Source of the DNA: Sulfurospirillum sp001602955
Lineage (GTDB): Bacteria > Campylobacterota > Campylobacteria > Campylobacterales > Sulfurospirillaceae
DNA length: 64,000 nucleotides
Direction: 5' to 3'
Assembly: GCA_001602955.1 (NCBI GenBank)
Contig: LVAC01000011.1
Span: 1 to 64,000 of the forward strand
The translations under genes and the position numbers were made by a program. Shown here piece by piece: positions 50,326-58,638 of the stretch. A model generated the notes under the pieces. That model saw only the letters and a program-made list of their open reading frames with translations, was not told the DNA's origin and searched no databases. How positions within the stretch are numbered: position 1 is the stretch's first letter; every line of letters starts with the position of its first letter.

Positions 50326-51361
50326 AAAAGAGGCGTTTTTAAAAACGTTCGGTATCTTTTTTCTCTCCTTAGCACTGTTTAGCGGCATTGTTTCGTATTT
50401 TTATTACAAAGAACAAAAGCATATTTTAGGGGAATTTATTTTTTCGCAAATGCGAGAATTTACTTATAGCTTTCAAGGCTCGCCTTTTGAACTTGACGTC
50501 GTTCCTTACGATGCAACGGTCGATCAACTCAACTTGATCCCGTGTCAAGAGGGCATGTGCGGCTATTTTACGATTCCGCGAAGTAAACAGTCACTGTTTA
50601 AAGTAATTTTGCCTTATGCGCAATACGTCGAACACGAAAACGGAATCGTTTATAAAGTGCTCTTGTTATACATGGGCGTTTTAGCGGCGATTTTCGTTTT
50701 TGCGCTGTTTTACTCTTTTTATGCGCTCTATCCTCTCAAAAAAGCACTCGATTTGCTGGAAGGTTTTCTCAAAGACGTCATTCACGACCTCAATACGCCC
50801 ATTACGTCGATTTTGCTCAATACCAAAGCCTTGGCAAAACGTCGTAGCGACGAGGCACTCGAACGCATCGAATTGGCGGCGTGTACCATTGCATCGCTCT
50901 ACCGTAATTTAGAATCGCTCCAAAAAGGATTTATTGCCCAAAAAAACGAAATCGATTTGGAAAAGCTTTTGCACACCAGAGCCAAACCCTATCAAAAGCT
51001 CTATCCGCACTTAAATTTCATCTTTCAAACGCACCCCTACACGCTCATCAGCGATGAAGACGCGGTAGCACGCATTTTCGACAATCTAATCTCCAATGCG
51101 TGTAAATACAACCGAAAAAACGGCTCGGTCGAACTGTGCAACCGTGAAAACACCGTGAGCATTTGCGATACGGGCATCGGTATTCGCGATACGAAACGTG
51201 TTTTCGAGCGTTATTATAAAGAGCAAAGTAAAGGACTTGGACTCGGGCTTCATATCGTGCACTCTTTATGCCGACTTTTAGGGATCGACATTGACCTGCA
51301 AAGCACGCCGCAAAAAGGTACGTGCGTCCGCCTTACATTTGCCTTGAAGGAGTCCTTGTGA
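50312..51361 (+). CDS. Sensor histidine kinase
   Basis: A 349-residue membrane kinase. Helix 1 is at about residues 12-32 and helix 2 at about 115-140, with a short periplasmic loop containing two Cys (CQEGMC), suitable for a disulfide or metal. The phospho-acceptor His lies in VIHDLNTPITS, and the ATPase motifs are ISNACKYN (N), DTGIGI (G1) and GLGLGLHIV (G2). TTG start at 50312 with AGGA seven bases upstream. It is coupled by overlap to the gene that follows at 51358. Confidence 0.9.
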   Translation: MKKYEKEAFLKTFGIFFLSLALFSGIVSYFYYKEQKHILGEFIFSQMREFTYSFQGSPFELDVVPYDATVDQLNLIPCQEGMCGYFTIPRSKQSLFKVILPYAQYVEHENGIVYKVLLLYMGVLAAIFVFALFYSFYALYPLKKALDLLEGFLKDVIHDLNTPITSILLNTKALAKRRSDEALERIELAACTIASLYRNLESLQKGFIAQKNEIDLEKLLHTRAKPYQKLYPHLNFIFQTHPYTLISDEDAVARIFDNLISNACKYNRKNGSVELCNRENTVSICDTGIGIRDTKRVFERYYKEQSKGLGLGLHIVHSLCRLLGIDIDLQSTPQKGTCVRLTFALKESL

Positions 51362-51717
51362 AGCGTTTTTTCTTAGGGCTAAGCTTCGCCGTTTGCCTTT
51401 ACGCTGAAGACCTTATCGATCAAGAGATCAAAAATACGTCCACGATTGACGACTTGACGACGAAAATGAACAATGCCCCTAAACAATACCGCCATCGCTA
51501 CATTCAAGCGATCAAAGAACGCAGTGCCGATGAAAATCAAGCAAAACGCGCTTTAGCGATGCAAGCTTTGCAAGAACACCATGTCAATACGTTAACGGGA
51601 AAAAACGAATCGTCAAATAGTACCTCGGGGAACGGGACTTCAAGCGGAGGGGGAAGTTCGGGAAGCGGGAACGGCAATGGAAACGGTAATGGCGGCGGCC
51701 GCGGAGGAGGAAAGTAG
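51358..51717 (+). CDS. Small secreted protein with glycine/asparagine/serine-rich tail
   Basis: A 119-residue protein starting with GTG (51358-51360), which overlaps the kinase stop; GGAG lies eight bases before. A signal peptide (about 1-16, RFFLGLSFAVCLYA) is followed by a helical domain (about 17-75) and a 40-residue tail rich in Gly, Asn and Ser ending in NGGGRGGGK. This plan matches the protein at 49243-49557. Co-encoding with the two-component system suggests a partner or target, for example a ligand or envelope-stress protein, but I found no named family with certainty. Confidence 0.7.
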   Translation: MKRFFLGLSFAVCLYAEDLIDQEIKNTSTIDDLTTKMNNAPKQYRHRYIQAIKERSADENQAKRALAMQALQEHHVNTLTGKNESSNSTSGNGTSSGGGSSGSGNGNGNGNGGGRGGGK

Positions 51718-51739
51718 GTTGAGAGCCGAAGCCCTCAAC
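51718..51739. terminator. Terminator between the secreted-protein gene and nifK
   Basis: GTTGAGAGC/GCCCTCAAC arms with a CGAA loop and one mismatch, followed by GTTTTAGC. It ends three bases before the stop of nifK, so it can serve both strands. Confidence 0.65.
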
Positions 51740-51742
51740 GTT

Positions 51743-53287
51743 TTAGCGCACACAGTCGAAGAAATAATCGGTTTGAGCGATATCTTTCGTCTCTTCATCC
51801 AAATGATCTAACACGGCATTGGTAATCCATGTAAGAAGATTCAAACAGCCTTCATATCCGCTGATAGAGTAGCGGTGTAAATGATGTCTATCAAAAATCG
51901 GGAAACCGATACGAATCAAAGGAATCTTCGTATCTCTGTAAAGCTCTTTACCGTAGACGTTACCGATCATAAAATCAACCGGCTCGGTGAACAATAAGCT
52001 TCTAAGTGCCCACAAGTCTTTTCCCATCCAAATATGGCAATCCTCTTTAAACGTACATTTATCAAGAATAGCCTGCATCTCTTTTTCCCAACCCTTACGC
52101 GGAGCGTTGTGGCAAAGTACATGTACAGGAACGGCTCCCATTTCGACTAAAAACGAAACGACGCCGAGTAAGAAATCGGGATCGCCCCAGATCGCAAACT
52201 TTTTACCGTGCATATACGGATATGAATCTTGCATCGCATCGACCAATTGCGCTCTGAGTTTGGCAAGTTCAGCGGGAACGGGTTTGCCCGTCAATTCGCT
52301 AAGCTTCATGACAAACGCGTCGGTTCCGTTAAGACCGATCGGGTTACATGTCACGTACTCTTGTTTCCATTCGTTTTTAATAAACTTGCCCGTTGTCGGC
52401 GTCGTATACTTTTGCAAGCTAATCGTCGCTTTAGCGCCTTTGGCACTTTTAGCTATTTCGATCGGCGTACCGCCCGCATAGAGTTTGTACTCGCCCGCAC
52501 CGGTGTTCCATTGCTCTTCGTGATCGCCTAGCATAACGATCTTGTCGCTAAACATCGAAGCGATTTTTTTGACTTCTTTAAGGCTTCCTAAATACGTCTC
52601 AAAACCGGGGATGATGTTGATGCGCTCTTCATCTTTTGCTACTTCACCCTCGGGCGTCAAGGTTTTTAAGATCGCTTCCATCATATTGTCGTAACCCGTA
52701 ATGTGGCTACCTTTGAAAGAAGGCGTATGTGCCGCCGGAATATAGGTCGTATCGAGTTCGCCTTCGGCTTCAGTGCGCGCACCTTTGACAAACGCATCCA
52801 AGTCGTCGCCGATAACTTCTGCCATACATGTCGTCGAAACCGCGATCATTTCAGGTTTGTAAAGTGCTTTACAGTTTCGTAAACCCTCTTTCATATTGGC
52901 CAAACCGCCGAAAACCGCCGCACTTTCGCTCATCGAGTCGCTGACGCACGGAGTCGGTTCTTTAAAGTGACGCGTAAAGTAACTTCTAAAGTACGCAACG
53001 CATCCGTGACTGCCGTGAACGTAAGGCATCGTGTTTTCAAAACCGAGGGCTGCCATGACCGCCCCTAAAGGTTGACACGCTTTGGCCGGGTTAATCGTGA
53101 TGTGCTCACGCGCCAAGTTTTTCTCACGGTACTCCCATGATGTCATCCACTTTGCGACGTCTTTGACTTTTTCGGGATTGGTAGCACCTGCGTGACCTTC
53201 AAATTGCTTTTTATTTTTAAAAACCTCTTGGTATTCAGGTTTTAGAAAAAGTTTTTGTCCGTTGACAATGTTTTCTACGTCTTGCAT
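51743..53287 (-). CDS. nifK: Nitrogenase molybdenum-iron protein beta chain
   Basis: The beta subunit of the MoFe protein, 514 residues, supplying half of the P-cluster. P-cluster Cys and surrounding motifs are visible: KACQPLGAVMAALGF, HGSHGCVAYFRSYFTRHF and STTCMAEVIGDD. It lies 10 bases after nifD with its own AAGGAGGGC ribosome-binding site, and is the last gene of the nifH-orf-nifD-nifK operon, ending at a terminator. No nifE or nifN follows in this window. Confidence 0.97.
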   Translation of the reverse strand: MQDVENIVNGQKLFLKPEYQEVFKNKKQFEGHAGATNPEKVKDVAKWMTSWEYREKNLAREHITINPAKACQPLGAVMAALGFENTMPYVHGSHGCVAYFRSYFTRHFKEPTPCVSDSMSESAAVFGGLANMKEGLRNCKALYKPEMIAVSTTCMAEVIGDDLDAFVKGARTEAEGELDTTYIPAAHTPSFKGSHITGYDNMMEAILKTLTPEGEVAKDEERINIIPGFETYLGSLKEVKKIASMFSDKIVMLGDHEEQWNTGAGEYKLYAGGTPIEIAKSAKGAKATISLQKYTTPTTGKFIKNEWKQEYVTCNPIGLNGTDAFVMKLSELTGKPVPAELAKLRAQLVDAMQDSYPYMHGKKFAIWGDPDFLLGVVSFLVEMGAVPVHVLCHNAPRKGWEKEMQAILDKCTFKEDCHIWMGKDLWALRSLLFTEPVDFMIGNVYGKELYRDTKIPLIRIGFPIFDRHHLHRYSISGYEGCLNLLTWITNAVLDHLDEETKDIAQTDYFFDCVR

Positions 53288-53297
53288 GATGCCCTCC

Positions 53298-54752
53298 TTA
53301 CTTTGATTCCCATGGCGCTTTGGTGTATCCCCATACCGGAGAATTCATAGCCAAGTCCATGTCTTTTGCGAAAATCGCGAATGCGTCGTATCCGTGGTAC
53401 GGACCGCTGTAATCCCAAGAGTGCATTTGTCTAAACGGTAAACCCATTTTTTGGAAAACGTACTTCTCTTTAACACCGCTCGCCACTAAATCGGGTTTGA
53501 GTTTTTTAACAAACGCCTCAAGTTCGTATTCGTTGACGTCATCGTAAATAAGGGTTGAACCCGCAAGCTCGTCTTTCGTACGTTTATAGTCGTCGCCGTG
53601 CGCAAATTCATAACCCGTACCGATGACTTGCATACCGAGGTCTTCATACGCGCCGATAACGTGACGAGGACGAAGTCCGCCCACGTAAAGCATGACTTTT
53701 TTACCCTCTAATTTCGGGCGGTATTTGGCGATAACCGCATCGGTCATTGCCGTATATTTGGCGATAACCGCTTCTGTTTTTGCTTGAATGCTCTCATCGA
53801 AGAAAGCGGCGATTTTGCGTAAACTCTCCGTCGTTTTAGAAGGACCGAAGAAGTTATACTCCATCCAAGGCACGCCGAACTCTTGCTCCATATGGCGTAC
53901 GACGTAGTTCATACTTCGGTAGCAGTGAAGCAAGTTGATTTTCGCCTTAGGTGCCGTCGTCATCTCTTTATACGTTGCATCGCCGCTCCATTGAGCGATG
54001 ACGCGTAAACCGATCTCTTCGAGTAAAATACGTGAACTCCATGCGTCGCCGCCGATGTTATAATCGCCTACAATGGCAACATCATACGGTGTACTTTCAA
54101 AATCTTTGCGATACGAACCGTCCGGCAATACCTCATCGCGAATCATATCGTTGGCGATATGGTGACCCAAACTTTGCGAAACACCGCGGAAACCTTCGCA
54201 CGATACCGCAACAGTCGGTTTTCCCGTCTCTTTTTTATACGCTTTGGCAACCGCTTGAATATCATCACCGATCAAACCGATAGGACATTCGCTTTGAACC
54301 GAAATACCGTTGTTCAAAGGGAAAAGCTCGTCGATTTCCGCCAGTGCGGCTTTGAGTTTTTTGTCGCCGCCGAAAACGATGTCTTTTTCTTGATAATCGG
54401 TTGAAAAGTTCATCGTAACAAAGGTATCGACACCCGTCGTTCCGATATAATAGTTTCTTCTACCCGCACGAGAGTATTGACCGCAACCGATAGGACCGTG
54501 GCTGATATGAATCATATCTTTGATCGGTCCCCAAACAACGCCTTTACTTCCCGCGTACGCACAGCCGCGCTGAGACATGACGCCCGGAATCGTTTGTTTG
54601 TTGCTTTTGGTACTATCGCATGCACCTTTAACACCATCGGGCGCATCAACGCCCAAGTGTTTGGCTCTACTTTTTTTTGCTTTATCCGGATAGGCTTCAA
54701 GCACTTCCGCGATTACGGCTTGTTGCTGGCTTAGCAATGTTTCTGTCGTCAT
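53298..54752 (-). CDS. nifD: Nitrogenase molybdenum-iron protein alpha chain
   Basis: The alpha subunit of the MoFe protein, 484 residues, holding the FeMo-cofactor. P-cluster Cys are in MSQRGCAYAGSKGV and HGPIGCGQYS; the cofactor Cys is in the YNIGGDAWSSRILL/CYRSMNYV region and the homocitrate-side His in RQMHSWDYSGPYHG. Vanadium or iron-only nitrogenases would carry an anfG/vnfG gene between D and K, which is absent, so this is the Mo type. Preceded by GGAAAGAGCC. Confidence 0.97.
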   Translation of the reverse strand: MTTETLLSQQQAVIAEVLEAYPDKAKKSRAKHLGVDAPDGVKGACDSTKSNKQTIPGVMSQRGCAYAGSKGVVWGPIKDMIHISHGPIGCGQYSRAGRRNYYIGTTGVDTFVTMNFSTDYQEKDIVFGGDKKLKAALAEIDELFPLNNGISVQSECPIGLIGDDIQAVAKAYKKETGKPTVAVSCEGFRGVSQSLGHHIANDMIRDEVLPDGSYRKDFESTPYDVAIVGDYNIGGDAWSSRILLEEIGLRVIAQWSGDATYKEMTTAPKAKINLLHCYRSMNYVVRHMEQEFGVPWMEYNFFGPSKTTESLRKIAAFFDESIQAKTEAVIAKYTAMTDAVIAKYRPKLEGKKVMLYVGGLRPRHVIGAYEDLGMQVIGTGYEFAHGDDYKRTKDELAGSTLIYDDVNEYELEAFVKKLKPDLVASGVKEKYVFQKMGLPFRQMHSWDYSGPYHGYDAFAIFAKDMDLAMNSPVWGYTKAPWESK

Positions 54753-54788
54753 GGCTCTTTCCTTTAACTGATTTGAGAGCTATCGCGA

Positions 54789-55148
54789 TTAAGCGACTTT
54801 AACCCTGTAAAGATTCATATCGTCGAGTTTTTTACAAACAGCCGCCGTTTTTTCGCCGTCTACCGCTTTTGAAATCTCGCTGATTTGGTATTTGTTGGTG
54901 TAATAGATCATTTTAAAATCGCCTTCGACGTCGGTGTTTTTGTAGTAATCAACCAAAGCCGTAAAAAGGAATGATCCTTTTTCAACGCCGATTTCTTCGA
55001 GTTTAACACCTTCACGTGTTTCACTGGTTAACGTGATAGAGCTAACGCCTGAAAGATCACCAGCACCTGCTGTTACTTTTTCAATAACTTTGTCAAATTC
55101 TACTTTATTTCCCATAGCTGCTGGGAAGTGGTATCCACAAATAAACAT
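54789..55148 (-). CDS. Unrecognised protein encoded between nifH and nifD
   Basis: A 119-residue soluble protein (FICGYHFPAAMGNKVEFDKV at its N-terminus). No signal peptide, membrane segment or Cys cluster (Cys at residues 4 and about 104 only). It alternates helices and strands, with SITLTSETREGVKLEEIGVE as the most regular strand region. Position is exactly where methanogens and some anaerobes have PII-like nifI genes, but no PII T-loop signature is present. GAAGGAG lies before the ATG, and spacing to nifH (29 bases) and nifD (36 bases) shows it belongs to the operon. Function unknown. Confidence 0.8.
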   Translation of the reverse strand: MFICGYHFPAAMGNKVEFDKVIEKVTAGAGDLSGVSSITLTSETREGVKLEEIGVEKGSFLFTALVDYYKNTDVEGDFKMIYYTNKYQISEISKAVDGEKTAAVCKKLDDMNLYRVKVA

Positions 55149-55177
55149 GATTATCTCCTTCGTCTTATTTTAAAAAA

Positions 55178-56089
55178 TTAAGCCGTAGCTTTTTTGCCGA
55201 TAGCGTCTGCTTCGACTTCTTCTTCCAAACCGAATTCCATCAAGAGTGCCTCAAGATCGTCCATCTCTAACGGTTTAGGGATCACTTTAAGATCGTTGGC
55301 GATAATTTTGCGTGCCAATTCTCTGTACTCGAACGCTTGGTCGGATTTGTCGGCAAATTCAACAACCGTCATACGGCGAAGCTCTGCACGTTGAACGTGG
55401 TTACTTCTTGGTACGAAGTGAATCATTTGCGTTCCGATTTGCTCTGCCAAGTGTTTGGCTAGGTCATACTCGCGATCCGTCATACGAGCGTTACAAATAA
55501 GTCCTGCAAGTCTTACGCCGCCGGTATTGGCATACTTCAAAATACCTTTTGAGATATTGTTTGCCGCATACATCGCCATCATTTCGCCTGACATAACGAT
55601 GTAAATCTCTTGTGCTTTACCTTCACGAATAGGCATCGCAAATCCGCCGCAAACAACGTCGCCGAGTACGTCGTAAGAAACGAAATCGAGTTCTTCGTCG
55701 TAAGCACCCTCTTCTTCCAAAAAGTTAATCGCCGTAATAACACCGCGACCTGCACAACCGACTCCCGGCTCTGGTCCGCCAGATTCCGTACACATAATGT
55801 AACCTTCCGTAATCGTCGTATCATCGGGGTGAAATTCTGCCGCACCCGGTTTACATACGTCTTCGAGCTCCAAATCCTCAACCGTACCGACCTCTGATGC
55901 TAATTGCATAATCGTACATTGTGCTTTTTCATGCAAGATAAGACGTGTTGAATCCGCTTTAGGATCACATCCGACGATAAGAATTTTTTTACCGAAGTAG
56001 TGTGCCATTGCGGCAAGTGTATTTTGTGAAGTGGTTGATTTACCGATACCACCTTTGCCGTAGAAGGCAATTTGACGAAGCTCTGACAT
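55178..56089 (-). CDS. nifH: Nitrogenase iron protein (dinitrogenase reductase)
   Basis: The ATP-dependent electron donor to NifDK, 303 residues (normal is about 275-296; the C-terminal tail is slightly extended). P-loop AFYGKGGIGKSTT, VGCDPKADST switch, and the [4Fe-4S] cluster Cys in GVGCAGRGVI and DVVCGGFAMP are intact. The Arg in GCAGRG is the possible ADP-ribosylation target. AGGAGAACAC precedes the ATG. It is the first gene of the operon behind a sigma-54-like promoter. Confidence 0.98.
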   Translation of the reverse strand: MSELRQIAFYGKGGIGKSTTSQNTLAAMAHYFGKKILIVGCDPKADSTRLILHEKAQCTIMQLASEVGTVEDLELEDVCKPGAAEFHPDDTTITEGYIMCTESGGPEPGVGCAGRGVITAINFLEEEGAYDEELDFVSYDVLGDVVCGGFAMPIREGKAQEIYIVMSGEMMAMYAANNISKGILKYANTGGVRLAGLICNARMTDREYDLAKHLAEQIGTQMIHFVPRSNHVQRAELRRMTVVEFADKSDQAFEYRELARKIIANDLKVIPKPLEMDDLEALLMEFGLEEEVEADAIGKKATA

Positions 56090-56127
56090 TGTGTTCTCCT
56101 TGTGTGAGTTTTTGTTCGAATGAGATA

Positions 56128-56145
56128 TTGCATAGAGTGTTCCGT
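56128..56145 (-). promoter_or_regulatory. Sigma-54 (-24/-12) promoter of nifH
   Basis: On the minus strand CGGAACAC (GG at -24) is followed after exactly 10 bases by GCA (ATGCAA, -12), so spacing matches sigma-54 promoters. Consensus is TGGCAC-N5-TTGCA; here 4 of 6 and 4 of 5 match. Transcription should start near 56118, some 30 bases before the nifH ATG. The 378-base gap 56090-56467 shows no TGT-N10-ACA NifA site by eye. Confidence 0.6.
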
Positions 56146-56400
56146 AGAAAAAAAAACACGTAAAAAAGTTGACGTCTCACGCAAAAAAAGTCAAAAACAA
56201 GGCATTCCGTGCTTACATGTCATCTTCGCGTATCCTGATCGATTCAATACTATCTGTCGAAAAAATCGTTTTAAAATCCCTTTGGCACTTTAAACTACCG
56301 TACGTTTTTGATACGTGCATATGCCTAAAAGCCGATGCTCTTATCCGGCGCATCCGCCTTACATGTTAAAAGAAAAGCGTATCGAGAAAAAGTGTTCTTA

Positions 56401-56422
56401 CATTTTTTCATCATTTTTTTTC
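56401..56422 (+). promoter_or_regulatory. 11-bp direct-repeat box upstream of the porin
   Basis: CATTTTTTCAT followed directly by CATTTTTTTTC. Matching pairs lie at 57870-57891 and 61944-61965. A TATATT -10-like element follows at 56425-56430, so the box covers the -35 region, suiting activation by an OmpR-type regulator. Confidence 0.6.
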
Positions 56423-56467
56423 TGTATATTACCTTCGTCATTCATTTTATTTTAAGGAGTGTGTTTT

Positions 56468-57769
56468 ATGAAAAGTGCCAAATACAGTTTGGTTGCCCTC
56501 ATGGCTGTGGGAGTAGTCTCTTCTCTTTGTGCCGCCGATACGCTTGCCGATGCGTTTAAAAACGGCAAGGTAGGCGGAGAACTTCGTGCATGGTATTTCG
56601 ACAGAGATAACGGAACGACGGCGCATCAAGATATTTTCAATACCGCCGTCGTTTTGAACTACGTAACGGACACGTTCTACGGATTTCGTCTTGGAGCAAC
56701 GATGCAATCCAATTATGCGCCGTATGCGGACAGTGATTCTAAAGATCTTTTCAAAGGTGACATGTACGGTTCGGGTGCTATGTTATCCGAAGCCTATATC
56801 GGTTATGCGATTGGAAAAACCGACCTTAAAATCGGTCGTCAATTCATTTCTACGCCGTTGGTTAGCGGTAGCGGTTCACGCATCGTCAAAGAGGCTTTCC
56901 AAGGTGCCGTCTTAACCAATACGGATCTTCCTTCCACGACCTTGATCGCCGCTTACGTCAACAAGTTTCAAGGCAGAACCAGCACGCTAGCCGATGCTAG
57001 CGACGTCGGAGATATCGGTGATTTTACCAAAACCTATGCCCTTTCCGTCGGTAAAGGCGGAAGCGTGAGCAAAGCGTTTATCGACGATGCTTACAGTGCC
57101 GGAGTGATTAACAAATCGATTACGGGACTGACGTTAACCGCTCAATACGCCTTGGCAAACGACGTTGCGCATCTAGGCGACGTTAGCCTTTACCATGCCG
57201 AGGCAAACTACGTTCTTCCGATGAACGGCTTTAAATTAGGATTTGACGCGATGTATCGTACGTCTCGTACCGACTCTGCACTCGATAACCTCAACTTAGA
57301 AGGTAGCTATTTCGGCGGTCGCGTTAGTATTATCGACCTTGCGGGTTTCGGTATCAGCGTTGCCGCGGCAACATCGGATAAAAGCGACGACTTGATCGCG
57401 GGTGTCGGCAACGGTGCGGATAGTACCTACACCGGAAGTATCTTAACCTCAGCGCATACCTACGCACGCGATACGGATTCGTATATGGGTAAAATCTCAT
57501 ACGATTTTAGCAAAATCGGCGTCACGGGTTTAAGCGCGTTTGTCTTGTACGCGGATAACGACCAAGGCTATACGCAAGGTGTCGCTCAAACCAGCGGCGA
57601 TTGGAAAAATACCGCATGTGACGTTACCTACGCTTTTGAGGGCGCGTTAAAAGGCTTTAGCCTCTCTTTACAATATGAAAAAGAGGACAACGACAAACGT
57701 AACGCCGCAGGCGTCAATACCAACGTTACGTCCGAAGAGTATCGCTTTAGAGCCAACTATAAATTCTAA
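56468..57769 (+). CDS. Opr-family outer-membrane porin
   Basis: A 433-residue porin of the OprD-like family widespread in Campylobacterota. The signal peptide covers about residues 1-23 (VALMAVGVVSSLCAA). The mature part is a string of amphipathic strands ending in YRFRANYKF, with the terminal Phe used by the Bam machinery. The constriction-type loops are rich in Asp/Ser. AAGGAG lies before the ATG at 56468. Upstream repeats are shared with the response regulator and torA operons, so it may serve uptake of TMAO-like substrates; that is inference. Confidence 0.85.
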   Translation: MKSAKYSLVALMAVGVVSSLCAADTLADAFKNGKVGGELRAWYFDRDNGTTAHQDIFNTAVVLNYVTDTFYGFRLGATMQSNYAPYADSDSKDLFKGDMYGSGAMLSEAYIGYAIGKTDLKIGRQFISTPLVSGSGSRIVKEAFQGAVLTNTDLPSTTLIAAYVNKFQGRTSTLADASDVGDIGDFTKTYALSVGKGGSVSKAFIDDAYSAGVINKSITGLTLTAQYALANDVAHLGDVSLYHAEANYVLPMNGFKLGFDAMYRTSRTDSALDNLNLEGSYFGGRVSIIDLAGFGISVAAATSDKSDDLIAGVGNGADSTYTGSILTSAHTYARDTDSYMGKISYDFSKIGVTGLSAFVLYADNDQGYTQGVAQTSGDWKNTACDVTYAFEGALKGFSLSLQYEKEDNDKRNAAGVNTNVTSEEYRFRANYKF

Positions 57770-57780
57770 GGTTTTCAAGG

Positions 57781-57807
57781 AGAGCGGCTGTATGCCCTCT
57801 TCTTTTT
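57781..57807 (+). terminator. Terminator after the porin
   Basis: AGAG-C-GGC/GCC-CTCT arms with one bulge, a TGTAT loop and a TTCTTTTT tail, 11 bases past the porin stop. Confidence 0.6.
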
Positions 57808-57869
57808 GTTTTTTTGCGTTACCCAAACGCCTTCACGTCGCCCCTCAGCTTCGCTTGATCTGCTTTTGC

Positions 57870-57891
57870 CATTTTTTCGCCATTTTTTTGT
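57870..57891 (+). promoter_or_regulatory. 11-bp direct-repeat box upstream of the Tor-type response regulator
   Basis: CATTTTTTCGC followed by CATTTTTTTGT, matching the box at 61944-61965 in the order and spacing of its halves. TATAAT follows at 57932-57937. Supports autoregulation. Confidence 0.6.
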
Positions 57892-57927
57892 GTCATATTG
57901 AGACTACCAAAAAGACTTACATGTGAA

Positions 57928-58638
57928 ATGGTATATAATCTCAGTGCTAGAATAAAGGTTCGTAATGACACAAATCCGCTGAAACATTTAAACATTTTGT
58001 TTGTCGAAGACGAAGAGAACATCCGTAAGCATATCGCCAACGCTTTAGGCTATATCGTTCATGAGATCAAAGAAGCCTCCAACGGGCTAGAAGCGTTGGA
58101 AATACTCAAAACGTTTTCTCCCGATATTATTATGACCGATCTTGAAATGCCGATCATGAACGGCGTGGAGTTGATTACGACGATTCGTAAAAAAGAGATC
58201 AATACGTGCATCGTCGTTTTAACGGCATACACAAGCCAAGAGTATCTGCTACCGTTGATTAATATGCACATCGAACATTACGTGGTTAAACCCATCCGTT
58301 TTGAAAAAATGCTCTCTATTTTGCAACAATGTTGTGCAAAACTAGGCACCGGTAACGACCGCCGCGATTTGCCTCAAGGCTACGGTTACGATTGGAATCA
58401 AAAAATTTTGACTTACGAAAACCGGAGTATTACGCTCACCAAAAAAGAGATTTCGTTTTTGGAACTTTTATTTCACAACCAACACCGCATCGTCACCTAC
58501 GAAGAGTTTCAAACCTACGTTTGGGGCGATGCGGTGATGACCGACGATGCGATTCGCTCTTTGGTGAGAAACCTACGCAACAAGCTTCCCAAAGACATTA
58601 TCGTCAATCTCTCGGGGATCGGATACAAACTTGAATAA
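57928..58638 (+). CDS. OmpR-family response regulator of the Tor-type locus
   Basis: A regulator with a receiver (LFVEDEENIR, Asp in IIMTDLEMPIM, Lys in VVKPIRF) and a C-terminal winged helix ending in NLSGIGYKLE. The N-terminus is uncertain. The in-frame ATG at 57928 lies just upstream of a TATAAT (57932-57937) and lacks a ribosome-binding site. A better start is ATG 57965 with AAAGG six bases before it, but that frame meets TGA after five codons; one extra C at 57976-57977 would join it to the gene. It starts an operon with the binding protein and kinase. Confidence 0.85.
   Translation: MVYNLSARIKVRNDTNPLKHLNILFVEDEENIRKHIANALGYIVHEIKEASNGLEALEILKTFSPDIIMTDLEMPIMNGVELITTIRKKEINTCIVVLTAYTSQEYLLPLINMHIEHYVVKPIRFEKMLSILQQCCAKLGTGNDRRDLPQGYGYDWNQKILTYENRSITLTKKEISFLELLFHNQHRIVTYEEFQTYVWGDAVMTDDAIRSLVRNLRNKLPKDIIVNLSGIGYKLE

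Noticed and set aside
56283..56288. TGGCAC on the plus strand as a second sigma-54 promoter
   Set aside because: No GC dinucleotide lies 10 bases after the GG, and the downstream porin has a better -10 nearby.
56169..56369. 66-codon open frame between nifH and the porin
   Set aside because: It reads across the nifH upstream region, has no ribosome-binding site and no recognisable similarity.
56090..56467. NifA upstream activator site TGT-N10-ACA
   Set aside because: Each TGT in the region was checked by eye and none has ACA at the right distance on either strand.
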